Shown here: piece after piece, positions 37,046 to 45,359 of the stretch | How positions within the stretch are numbered: position 1 is the stretch's first letter | Layout of the letters: each line of letters starts with the position of its first letter | Assembly (NCBI GenBank): GCA_028823035.1 | Contig: JAPKCI010000009.1 | Span: forward strand, 1-63,615 | Direction: 5' to 3' | Length of the DNA: 63,615 nucleotides | Origin: Rubripirellula sp. | Lineage (GTDB): Bacteria > Planctomycetota > Planctomycetia > Pirellulales > Pirellulaceae | Notes under the pieces: generated by a model | What the model was told of the DNA's origin: nothing | Database searches by the model: none | What the model saw: only the letters and a program-made list of their open reading frames with translations | Translations under genes and position numbers: made by a program

Positions 37046-38377
37046 ATGACTCGCTCTTTGTTTGACTGCTGTGCGACAAAACTGATGCCCCCAATTGCCC
37101 GGCTGAGAACCCTGGCTGCCTGCATCTCAACAGGAACCGCATTAGCAACGCTGATTTTGGGGAATCCCCTCCAAGCGCAAACCAGCCATCAGCAAGCCGG
37201 AGATCGTGCGTCACTGATCGCCTACGTCGGAACCTTCAGTTCGCCACTGGAAGATATGCTACCAACCCAGGTCGATCTTCCACCCGGTAATGGCCTGGGA
37301 ATCCACCTGTTTCGCGTCGACCGAAAGAGCGGTGACATGACACCGATTGGTGTTACCCGTAGTGGCACGAGCCCGAGTTGTCTTGCCATTAGTGACTCAG
37401 GGACTCGCATGTATTCGGCGAACGAAACCGATCGCCTTGGGGATAGCAAAGAGGGAACCGTTAGTGCGTATGCGATCCGCCCTTCAGACGGCCAACTGGA
37501 ATTGCTCAACACTGTTGCCTCAGGCGGTGCAGGGCCAACCTATGTCAGCCTGCATCCTTCGGGTCGATACCTGTTGGTTGCCAATTATTTTGGTGGTTCC
37601 GTCTCGGTCCTGCCAATTGTCAAAGATGGACGCCTTGGCAAAGCAACCGACATCAAAGTTGACGAAGGCACCATCGGCCCCACGACATCCAGAAACGCAC
37701 CTCCCGGCAGCAAGGCTTTTAGTGGTCATGACCGAACCCATGCACACATGATCCAATCCGATCCTACCGGCAAGTTCGTCCTGCATGTCGATCTTGGTCT
37801 CGACAAAATCTATGTTTGGAAATTCGACGCCGAGAAAGGAAAGCTGACGCCGGCAGAAACCCCCAGCGTTTCGTTGCCCCCCGGTGATGGCCCGAGACAC
37901 TTTCATTTCCATCCCAATGGACACTGGCTGTATTCGATTCAGGAAGAAGGATCGACCATCGTGCTGTTTGACTATGACGGCGAGACAGGACGCCTGAGCC
38001 AGCGGCAAACAATTTCAACGTTACCCAAGGGGTTTGCGGGCAGCAATTTTTGCTCAGAGATCCTTGTGTCACATGATGGTCGTTTCATCTACGCAGGTAA
38101 CCGACTGCACGACAGCATCGGTATTTTTTCAGTGGGTTCAAACGGTGAGCTCACTCATGTTGACGACGAATGGACTCGAGGCAATTACCCTCGCAGTTTC
38201 AGCTTTGACCCCACAGGTCGTTTTCTTTACTGCGGCAATCAACGTGCCGACCATCTGACCGTCTTTGAGATTAACAAGAAGAACGGCCAGCTGGATTTCA
38301 CCGGACACTACGTTCCCGTCGGCAACCCGTCCCACATCGTTTTTTTGGATCTGGCCAACCCTGTCGTTGCAGACTGA
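37046..38377 (+). CDS. Secreted lactonase-family seven-bladed beta-propeller
   Basis: The 443-residue protein belongs to the lactonase/6-phosphogluconolactonase-like beta-propeller family. It has an N-terminal hydrophobic leader ending near PLQAQ and then repeated propeller strands: GAGPTYVSLHPSGRYLLVANY, GPRHFHFHPNGHWLYSIQE and PRSFSFDPTGRFLYCGNQ. In cytosolic relatives the enzyme opens 6-phosphogluconolactone; an exported form more likely acts on other sugar lactones, for example those made by secreted sugar dehydrogenases. Starts at 37046 and 37085 are both possible; the second gives a more compact signal peptide. The lipase gene follows 186 bp downstream. Confidence 0.85.
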   Translation: MTRSLFDCCATKLMPPIARLRTLAACISTGTALATLILGNPLQAQTSHQQAGDRASLIAYVGTFSSPLEDMLPTQVDLPPGNGLGIHLFRVDRKSGDMTPIGVTRSGTSPSCLAISDSGTRMYSANETDRLGDSKEGTVSAYAIRPSDGQLELLNTVASGGAGPTYVSLHPSGRYLLVANYFGGSVSVLPIVKDGRLGKATDIKVDEGTIGPTTSRNAPPGSKAFSGHDRTHAHMIQSDPTGKFVLHVDLGLDKIYVWKFDAEKGKLTPAETPSVSLPPGDGPRHFHFHPNGHWLYSIQEEGSTIVLFDYDGETGRLSQRQTISTLPKGFAGSNFCSEILVSHDGRFIYAGNRLHDSIGIFSVGSNGELTHVDDEWTRGNYPRSFSFDPTGRFLYCGNQRADHLTVFEINKKNGQLDFTGHYVPVGNPSHIVFLDLANPVVAD

Positions 38378-38477
38378 CAACGGACAACGCCACCGATGAT
38401 GACGGCAAGCCATCTGCACCAGATTGACATGGAGCCAAGTCACCCATTCACTACAATGGGCCTGACTCGGAAGAACG

Positions 38478-38542
38478 GCGTCAGCCCTCTGCGTCAGCCC
38501 TCTGCGTCAGCCCTCTGCGTCAGCCCTCTGCGTCAGCCCTCT
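38478..38542. repeat. 13 bp tandem repeat, five copies
   Basis: Five perfect head-to-tail copies of GCGTCAGCCCTCT end 21 bp before the ATG chosen for the lipase gene. The period is not a multiple of three, so the array is unlikely to be coding, and supports a lipase start downstream of it. Copy-number change would alter the leader of that gene. Confidence 0.95.
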
Positions 38543-38563
38543 GCCCTTTGGATGTCTCACAGC

Positions 38564-39619
38564 ATGACTGTTCATTCAATTCCCGGAACGAAGGTGCTGG
38601 GAATCATCCCCTGGCCCCTGCTTGCCGTGCTGGGGTTGCTGCTTACCGGGACACCAGCCAGTCAAGCCGACGATCACTCACGTTTCCCTGACAAGCGGGT
38701 GCCCGAACTCCCGACCTTCAGATCGCTTTTTGGGCCGAATTACAGTCATGCCTATCTGAAGCATGCAGATCAGTTTCCTTTCCGCCCCACGGCTCAGCAG
38801 TTCGAACGAGTCAACGCTTGGTGGTTAGCTGAACTTTCCATGCTGGCATACGCCGATGGTGACGGTTTTATCAAACGCCAACTCAAGGCCGCCGGCATGC
38901 ACCATGTCAAGCGTTACGCCAGCCCCGAGGGCAGTCTGCATGACACGCAAGTGATTGTCGCGCATGACGCCCACACAATACTGGTCGCCTTCCGAGGGAC
39001 AGAGCCTGATCAGTGGAAGGACTTCCTGACAGATCTCAATGCTCATCAAACAGCCTCCGCCTCTGGCGGGAAAGTACATTCCGGTTTTAGCTCAGCACTC
39101 CAGAGCGTGTGGAACCAAATGAAACCCGAACTGGACCGTTTATCTTCCGAAGGACGTCGCGTCTGGTTCACCGGTCACAGTCTGGGGGCTGCTCTGGCCG
39201 TGTTGGCAGCCCATCAATTTGGAAAGCCGGCCGGCGTCTACACGTTTGGCTCGCCGCGGATTGGGAATTCAGAATTTGCCAGAAAATACGCTCATCCTAC
39301 CTATCGGGTAGTCAACAACACCGATTTTGTCACGGAGGTTCCGCCGCCGCTGCTGTATTATCACATCGGTGACTTGATGTACTTCGACAGCGACCACCAT
39401 CTAACCTCTGGCATTGCTGTTTCAGGCTTGATCAAAGATAGGACTCGGAGTCAAGCGACGGCCATGATGGACCGCATCAGTCAATGGGCGAAATTAGATC
39501 TGGATACGAAGCCTGTAAAAACAGTGCGGGATCATGCGCCAATCCTGTATGCCATTCACTGCTGGAATGAACTGATCCGACAACACCGATCGAACGAAAA
39601 TCGAACAAAAGGGCGATGA
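38564..39619 (+). CDS. Secreted class 3 lipase
   Basis: The 351-residue protein has a signal peptide (about 1-35) and the lipase class 3 fold. The nucleophilic Ser206 sits in GHSLG, the catalytic aspartate is probably Asp254 in NNTDFVTEVPP, and the histidine lies near the C-terminus in DHAPILYAIHCW. The oxyanion segment VAFRGTEPDQWKDF is typical. It should hydrolyse triacylglycerols or other lipid esters outside the cytoplasm. ATG 38564 gives a clean leader; ATG 38552 is four codons upstream. The longer frame starting at 38396 crosses a 13 bp repeat array and is not believed. The lactonase-like gene precedes it on the same strand. Confidence 0.9.
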   Translation: MTVHSIPGTKVLGIIPWPLLAVLGLLLTGTPASQADDHSRFPDKRVPELPTFRSLFGPNYSHAYLKHADQFPFRPTAQQFERVNAWWLAELSMLAYADGDGFIKRQLKAAGMHHVKRYASPEGSLHDTQVIVAHDAHTILVAFRGTEPDQWKDFLTDLNAHQTASASGGKVHSGFSSALQSVWNQMKPELDRLSSEGRRVWFTGHSLGAALAVLAAHQFGKPAGVYTFGSPRIGNSEFARKYAHPTYRVVNNTDFVTEVPPPLLYYHIGDLMYFDSDHHLTSGIAVSGLIKDRTRSQATAMMDRISQWAKLDLDTKPVKTVRDHAPILYAIHCWNELIRQHRSNENRTKGR

Positions 39620-39837
39620 ACACACTCGGCTCGCATTACCCTTTCACCGACAATAACGACAAGGATTCGGTTCCCAACGACGGTAACAGACAGATTGAAT
39701 TCCACCCCCTGTTTCACAGCTTGGATATCCTGCCTTTGTCATCACATCTAATCCTCGACAAATGCATGGGAAGATCCGCAGCAATTTAAAACAGTCCATT
39801 CCCCCCGATTAAGCGCTCGATTATCTTTTGTTGGAAC

Positions 39838-39975
39838 TCAAACATGATCCGAGCCAGGCACCTGGTACCTACTGACACGCTGAACGGTGTCCGACTGCAT
39901 GGGCCAATTGTCAGACCGCGGAAAACAGAAAATCAGAGTAGCGATCAGGATCACGGCAAAACGCAAAACGTTCAT
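39838..39975 (-). CDS. Possible 45-residue secreted or membrane peptide
   Basis: A short frame begins with ATG at 39975 and ends with TGA at 39838-39840. The first 18 residues (MNVLRFAVILIATLIFCF) form a convincing hydrophobic leader or membrane helix; the remaining 27 are polar and include tryptophan and proline. AGG directly abuts the ATG, which is too close for a normal ribosome-binding site. It is divergent from the large kinase gene, whose start is 123 bp away. Such short frames can arise by chance, so confidence is low. Confidence 0.3.
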   Translation of the reverse strand: MNVLRFAVILIATLIFCFPRSDNWPMQSDTVQRVSRYQVPGSDHV

Positions 39976-40098
39976 CCTGTCTGGAATGCCCGATTCGTGT
40001 AGGCATGATTAACATTTCGACTGCACGAATACGCGGTCGAAAATGCAATAGAATGAAATTTGCTGCAGTCGCTCGCTGAGAAAAACAGGAATGGCCTG

Positions 40099-43000
40099 AT
40101 GCCGGAAAACGAAAAACAGTCGATTACAGAACGCGCGAGAAAAATTGCACTGGCAGCGATGGCGGAGTCGACGTCTTTGGTATCACCATCCATCGATGAA
40201 ATCCTGGAAGCCAATCCCGACATCGCGACGGAGGTAAAACGGCAATTGAAACTGCTCGGCTTTGTGAAGACAGCCACTGAGAAAGATGAATCGGTAATCG
40301 AGGCGGATTCTGATCAGTCTGCCTTTGAAACGACACGGGTGATCAGCGATCTCGATACTGGCTACGAATTCCACAACCAACCTACCTTGGCACGCTGCCC
40401 AAATTGCCGTCAGCAACTTCCAACCGTCGAATTTTCGGAGGAAGAATACTCTCACAGGATCACATGTGAGAACTGTAAAAATTCGGTGCTGCTGCTCAAC
40501 AATCGCAGGCGACTTCATACCGGGTCAAAGATTGCCCATTTCGAATTGGTATCACCCTTGGGGGCGGGATCTTTCGGACTGGTCTGGAAAGTATGGGATA
40601 CGAAACTGCAACGACACGTTGCACTCAAAATACCACGACGTGGTTTATTGACTGGCGAACAGCAAGATCTATTTCTTCGCGAAGCCCGCGTTGCTGCTGC
40701 CATCCGCCATCCGCACGTGGTCGCCATTCACGATACGGGAGTGGACCGCGGCACAGTCTATATCTGCAGCGATCTGATCGATGGCACAACCTTGGCACAG
40801 TGGCACCGAGAATCCTGCGATTCTCCGATGGCTGCTGCGGTAATGATGCAGAAAATTGCGATGGCGCTTCAGGCGATCCATGAATGCTCTGTCATCCATC
40901 GCGATCTGAAGCCCAGCAATGTGATGGTGGATTCAAAGAATGATCCCCAAGTCATGGACTTCGGCTTGGCAAAGCAGGATGTCTTTGAGGCAACCATGAC
41001 TTTGAGCGGTGAAGTGATGGGAACTCCTGCCTACATGTCACCCGAGGCAGCCAAAGGGGAATCGCGATCGTCGGACCCACGAACCGACATCTACTCAATG
41101 GGCGTGATGCTCTACGAGCTTCTCACCGGTGAGTTACCCTTCCGTGGCGACTTCACTCAACTTGTGCAACAGATTCTGCACGCCAAACCCCGCTCGCCAG
41201 TTGACATCAACCCGACAACACCAAGCGTCCTGGAAACAATCTGCCTGAAATGCATGGAGAAAGATCCTCGGGACCGCTATCAGACCGCCAGAGAACTTGC
41301 AGAAGATCTGAGCAGATTCGCAACCGGCAATACGATTTCGGCTCGTCCGCAAACATTCTCAAAGCGGTTGCTCCGCACAACCCAATCGCATCCATGGATG
41401 ACAGTCACTGCAATCAGCTTCGCCATCACCACCATCATGCTTCCCCTTGCCCTGAGTATGGCAGTCAGGCACCAAACCGACGCCACCAACGCAAGGGAAG
41501 AAGTAAAGAACGCGAACAAAGCAGCCTCCAGCGCAAGGGAAGAAGTCAAAGACGCGAACAAAACAGCCTCCAGCGTGATAGCTGAACTTGAGCGGTCACA
41601 AGCGGTTAAAAACTACAAAATCACAATCGATCAGTCGGCGGACATGATCTTTTCTCAACCGCTCGAAAGCATGCGAACGGCTATCGAAACGGCAAAAACA
41701 ATTCAGCTTGATTCAAGCTTGAAATCGGGAAACCAAACCAAACTACTCATTCAACTCCAGCAAACCCTGCAAGACTCACTCCGCACGCTAGGTGGTGAAC
41801 CCATCAAAATAAAAGGGGCAGTCATCGACTCGGTGCAATCACCCACCAATGGTAACTTCGCATTCTTGACCAAAACATCGAATGCGCAGCCACCCGTTGG
41901 TTCCAGATTCACACGCAAGCTCATGCACACCACAATCGACGCGACTGAAATAACAGCCAATAGCAAGCCCGTTTCCAAAATCACGTACCATCCCACGACG
42001 ACCGTCAACCAAATCAAAATTGATCCGACGGGCGAGTACGTATTGACCTACAACAGTGATCTGGAAAATCCTGGCGCCGCGATGGCCACCAGATTGAGTC
42101 AATCTTTTGGCAAAGTATCTCAGGGAATAATTCCGCATGCCATTGCAAGTTCATGTTTCCCCACCTGGTCGACGGACCTTTGGATTGTCGATGCCACTGG
42201 CATGGTGACCTGCTGGCCTACCGGAGTCGAGGGGAAACTCAGTCCAAAACACAACCTGGCCACGACCCTACCAGTAAAACGCATCCACGCTTTACCCTCA
42301 GCAGGTCAACTGGTAACAGAATCTGAGCAGGGGATTCAATTATGGAACGTCCAGGTTGGCGAGAACATCGCCAACTCGTTACCACTCGCCGGTCCCACCT
42401 GCAAATTCGTTCCGTTCTTGCCCCGAACTCGATTGAGGACTGCCCCAATACCCGAAACGACTGCTGGATGGTGGAATCGTCAGACGAACGAGTTGGTTCT
42501 GGAAACATGGCAAATCGGCTCATTTGACAAACGCGAGCGGTGGACTGCTTCCTTGCCCAAGGTTGAGGACATCGGAGCGTGCTACCACAGTGAGGATCAA
42601 GAATGGCTATGTGCAAATCTTATTGTCAATGGTGTCGGATCCTGGCACTGGTGGTCGCTGACAAAACCCGATACACAAGCACAGAGCATTCCTCTTGCTG
42701 GCGATCCGCAAATGGGAATCGAGGTCAGCCCCGAAGAAAAAGACATCATCGTTGGATCAAGAAAACGTCTATCGCAGTTTCGGGTTACTGCCGGCACGCT
42801 ATTGCTACATCAAAGCTTCCTTGCCAACGACAAGAATATCGAAACCTTTGCATGGCTTGGGAACAGCCACCGAATTGCAGTAGCTTACGGGAACGAGGTT
42901 CACGTTCACCAACTGCATGAGGCCCACCATCCTGCGTCTGCTGTTCAACGTGAGCGAAGGGAAATTCCCGACAGCACGATTCTGCTTGGTCGTGATTCGC

Positions 43001-44418
43001 CGATAACCCGGATTTTCAGTGGCTCGGATGGTCAGGCAATCGTGACTTTGGATACCGATAGTCGCATGCGAAAATGGGTGATTTCCGAGCCCAACCACGA
43101 CTCCCTCTTCGAACTGGGTTCGGCGACTGGGGAGGCTACAAACCCTAATCCAAAAGTACAGATCCACGATACCGGAAAGATCGCGTTGGCGCTCGATTCA
43201 AATGGCCTTCTCACCGTCTGGAACACTCAACGAATTCGCAATTTTTTCAGCAACTGGTACGTCGTAAAACAGCAACCATCGATTGCCCATGCGACGCTGC
43301 AAGGCTCGACTCTGGCAATCGCGAGTGAGGATGGGAAGGTGGATGTTTTTTCCGTCAGCACCAACGGTTTTCTGTCAGAAAAATACCAAACAACATCACA
43401 AGTGAAGTTCTTGCAGATCAGCGAGAACGAACGATGGCTGTGTCTGCTTGGCAACGGCGATTCGTCGATGGTGGATTTGAGCCAACCCAACGACACACCA
43501 TGGAAACTGCCTGAACCCGGAAATCCCATCGCCGCCGCTTTTATCGGTGAAGGTTCCAACCTTCTCACCATCAACGAAAACAAGGAGTGCAAAGTCTGGA
43601 ACCCAAAAGAAAGGACATCGACAACCCCGGAAAGCGATCTGGGAAACAAGTGCACGGGTACTCTGGTGCCGGGAAAGAAGGCTGTAATGTATCCATTTGA
43701 GTTTGGTAATATCACGCTGATCCAGCCCTCGCCCCAAGGGGGATACATTTGCAAAAACTCTCAATTCCACCGAAGATCTGAGCAAATGCACTTTGTTCAA
43801 AGCGATGATGGTGAACACCTGCTAGCCGAGGTCAAACCCAAAAAAGAGACTCTCGGCGGGGCTGTGGTGACGAAGTTTGGAAAAACGGCAGACCTCGCAA
43901 AATTCCCCTTTTGGGATTCGCTTGACCCACCGCCGCCAAGCAGCACGACAAGTGGTGTCAATAATCTGCTGGCCATCAGTCCAGATAATCGTTGTTTGAT
44001 TCGTAGCGGCATTGCCGGATTCCACGCGTGGTACTTTCCGGAAAGCAGGCTGGAATATTTTCCGAATGTGGATCTGTCCACCGACGCTGCTACCGAGTTG
44101 CTGTTTTCACCTGACGGACAATGGCTGATTGTCGGACACAACAGCGGGATGATTCGTCTGTGGCCAATTTCGGAGAACGCAGTACATCCGACCCCAATTG
44201 AATTCGATTTACACAAATCACCCATCACTTCCATCGCGGTTGATCCGCTGTCCCGCTGGTGTCTGTTTTCCAGCAATGACAAAATCTGCCGTATGCCTCT
44301 GGACATTAAGATTCTTGAGGAACAAGCAAACAAACGATTCCGCATTGAGTCTGTGCTACCCCCTGCCAAGGCGACGCAGGGATCCGGTCCCAAGAAGAGC
44401 GCACCTGCAACGCCTTGA
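40099..44418 (+). CDS. Zn-ribbon Ser/Thr protein kinase with large C-terminal propeller-like region
   Basis: The 1439-residue protein has an N-terminal helical region, a CPNC...CENC zinc ribbon (Cys100, 103, 123, 126) and a Hanks-type kinase (about 147-410; Lys177, HRDLKPSN with Asp269, DFG at 287-289). One transmembrane helix follows (about 433-455), then a short coiled coil with two repeats of AREEVK(N/D)ANK(A/T)ASS, and about 900 residues of WD40-like beta structure (for example LLFSPDGQWLIVGHNSGMIRLWP). The propeller part would lie outside the cytoplasm if the helix spans once. CAGGA lies eight bases before ATG 40099. An ECF sigma gene follows after 193 bp, a pairing typical of planctomycetes, so the kinase probably controls that sigma factor. 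Confidence 0.9.
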   Translation: MPENEKQSITERARKIALAAMAESTSLVSPSIDEILEANPDIATEVKRQLKLLGFVKTATEKDESVIEADSDQSAFETTRVISDLDTGYEFHNQPTLARCPNCRQQLPTVEFSEEEYSHRITCENCKNSVLLLNNRRRLHTGSKIAHFELVSPLGAGSFGLVWKVWDTKLQRHVALKIPRRGLLTGEQQDLFLREARVAAAIRHPHVVAIHDTGVDRGTVYICSDLIDGTTLAQWHRESCDSPMAAAVMMQKIAMALQAIHECSVIHRDLKPSNVMVDSKNDPQVMDFGLAKQDVFEATMTLSGEVMGTPAYMSPEAAKGESRSSDPRTDIYSMGVMLYELLTGELPFRGDFTQLVQQILHAKPRSPVDINPTTPSVLETICLKCMEKDPRDRYQTARELAEDLSRFATGNTISARPQTFSKRLLRTTQSHPWMTVTAISFAITTIMLPLALSMAVRHQTDATNAREEVKNANKAASSAREEVKDANKTASSVIAELERSQAVKNYKITIDQSADMIFSQPLESMRTAIETAKTIQLDSSLKSGNQTKLLIQLQQTLQDSLRTLGGEPIKIKGAVIDSVQSPTNGNFAFLTKTSNAQPPVGSRFTRKLMHTTIDATEITANSKPVSKITYHPTTTVNQIKIDPTGEYVLTYNSDLENPGAAMATRLSQSFGKVSQGIIPHAIASSCFPTWSTDLWIVDATGMVTCWPTGVEGKLSPKHNLATTLPVKRIHALPSAGQLVTESEQGIQLWNVQVGENIANSLPLAGPTCKFVPFLPRTRLRTAPIPETTAGWWNRQTNELVLETWQIGSFDKRERWTASLPKVEDIGACYHSEDQEWLCANLIVNGVGSWHWWSLTKPDTQAQSIPLAGDPQMGIEVSPEEKDIIVGSRKRLSQFRVTAGTLLLHQSFLANDKNIETFAWLGNSHRIAVAYGNEVHVHQLHEAHHPASAVQRERREIPDSTILLGRDSPITRIFSGSDGQAIVTLDTDSRMRKWVISEPNHDSLFELGSATGEATNPNPKVQIHDTGKIALALDSNGLLTVWNTQRIRNFFSNWYVVKQQPSIAHATLQGSTLAIASEDGKVDVFSVSTNGFLSEKYQTTSQVKFLQISENERWLCLLGNGDSSMVDLSQPNDTPWKLPEPGNPIAAAFIGEGSNLLTINENKECKVWNPKERTSTTPESDLGNKCTGTLVPGKKAVMYPFEFGNITLIQPSPQGGYICKNSQFHRRSEQMHFVQSDDGEHLLAEVKPKKETLGGAVVTKFGKTADLAKFPFWDSLDPPPPSSTTSGVNNLLAISPDNRCLIRSGIAGFHAWYFPESRLEYFPNVDLSTDAATELLFSPDGQWLIVGHNSGMIRLWPISENAVHPTPIEFDLHKSPITSIAVDPLSRWCLFSSNDKICRMPLDIKILEEQANKRFRIESVLPPAKATQGSGPKKSAPATP
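41491..41574 (+). repeat. 42 bp in-frame tandem duplication within the kinase gene
   Basis: Two adjacent 42 bp units encode the 14-residue coiled-coil repeat just after the kinase's transmembrane helix. The copies differ at only a few bases, so the duplication is probably recent. Confidence 0.9.
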
Positions 44419-44611
44419 ATCCGACCCAAGGTGCTTGTTTCTATCCGAAAAGGTAGACAACAGCACTGCCATGAAACAAACTTGTCTCTATGTGTTTTTC
44501 TTTGGGTAGACACCGCTCTTTCCGTGCTCAATAATCCTTTCCATGTCTAATCATTTTGGACGTCTGTTTCCTTAGAACTTGATTGCTCCGCTGACAACTC
44601 GGATCAACGGC

Positions 44612-45232
44612 ATGACCAGCGAAACGCCAGCAGAAACTGAACTATTACAACTTACCCAATCAGGGGACGAACAGGCGTGCCGCGAACTGCTGCTGCGGCA
44701 GGCAGACCGACTGGAACGCTACATCACAGAACGCATGCCGCAAAAGCACCAGGGCAGTTTCAGTGCAGAAGATATTCTGCAGGAATCTCTGTTCGCAATT
44801 CACCGCGATCTTGCTTCCTACTCACCTCAATCCGGGGCATCGTTTCACTCGTGGTGCTACAGAATCGCAGACAACCGCCTGCTGGATGCAATTCGCCATG
44901 CAGAACGCAAGAAACGGGGAGGCGACCGAAAGAAAGTCGAGGGATCTCCAGATCAGTCCGAAGTGAACTTCGTCGACCGTATCCCTGGCAACACGACTTC
45001 ACCGAGTGTGCGTGTGGTGCGCAAAGAAAAGGCCGCCGCCCTTCACGAGGCAATGGAAGACCTGCCGGAGAACCAGCGTGAAGCATTGAAGATGCGTTTC
45101 ATCGAAAATCGTTCGCAAAATTCCATCGCGGGCCGTCTTGCCGTCACCCAGGCAGCCGTTGAAGGGTTATTGAAACGCGGAAAAAACAAACTCGCTGATA
45201 TGCTTGACTCGCTCTCAAGCCGCCGCCGCTAA
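44612..45232 (+). CDS. ECF-type RNA polymerase sigma factor
   Basis: The 206-residue protein has the ECF sigma layout. Region 2 spans about residues 15-95 (FSAEDILQESLFAIHRDL, then SFHSWCYRIADNRLLDAIRHAERKKR cut here for length). Region 4 spans about 140-195 (LPENQREALKMRFIENRS, SIAGRLAVTQAAVEGLLKRG). It should direct RNA polymerase to a small regulon. ATG 44612 is preferred; the frame extends to 44579. No anti-sigma factor gene follows. Because the upstream gene encodes a large transmembrane kinase, control by phosphorylation rather than by an anti-sigma factor is likely, as proposed for kinase-linked ECF groups in planctomycetes. Confidence 0.9.
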   Translation: MTSETPAETELLQLTQSGDEQACRELLLRQADRLERYITERMPQKHQGSFSAEDILQESLFAIHRDLASYSPQSGASFHSWCYRIADNRLLDAIRHAERKKRGGDRKKVEGSPDQSEVNFVDRIPGNTTSPSVRVVRKEKAAALHEAMEDLPENQREALKMRFIENRSQNSIAGRLAVTQAAVEGLLKRGKNKLADMLDSLSSRRR

Positions 45233-45359
45233 TCCCAACATCGCAGCAAAGATCGACACACGTTCCCGACAACGCAACGCTCTGCGATCAAAAAGTTGCG
45301 ATCAACCTTGGTACCCAATGCTAGTTCCGCATCGTCAGAAACAGCGAACGTGCAGAGAC

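Noticed and set aside
36657-37214. 185-residue minus-strand frame across the SASA/lactonase gap
   Set aside because: It overlaps the start of the lactonase-like gene, is rich in Ser, Arg and Cys like a non-coding frame, and has no recognisable features. The shorter frame at 36731-37030 is listed only with low confidence.
38396-38563. N-terminal extension of the lipase frame through the 13 bp repeats
   Set aside because: The repeat period is out of frame, the extension lacks a signal peptide at its start, and a good leader begins at ATG 38564.
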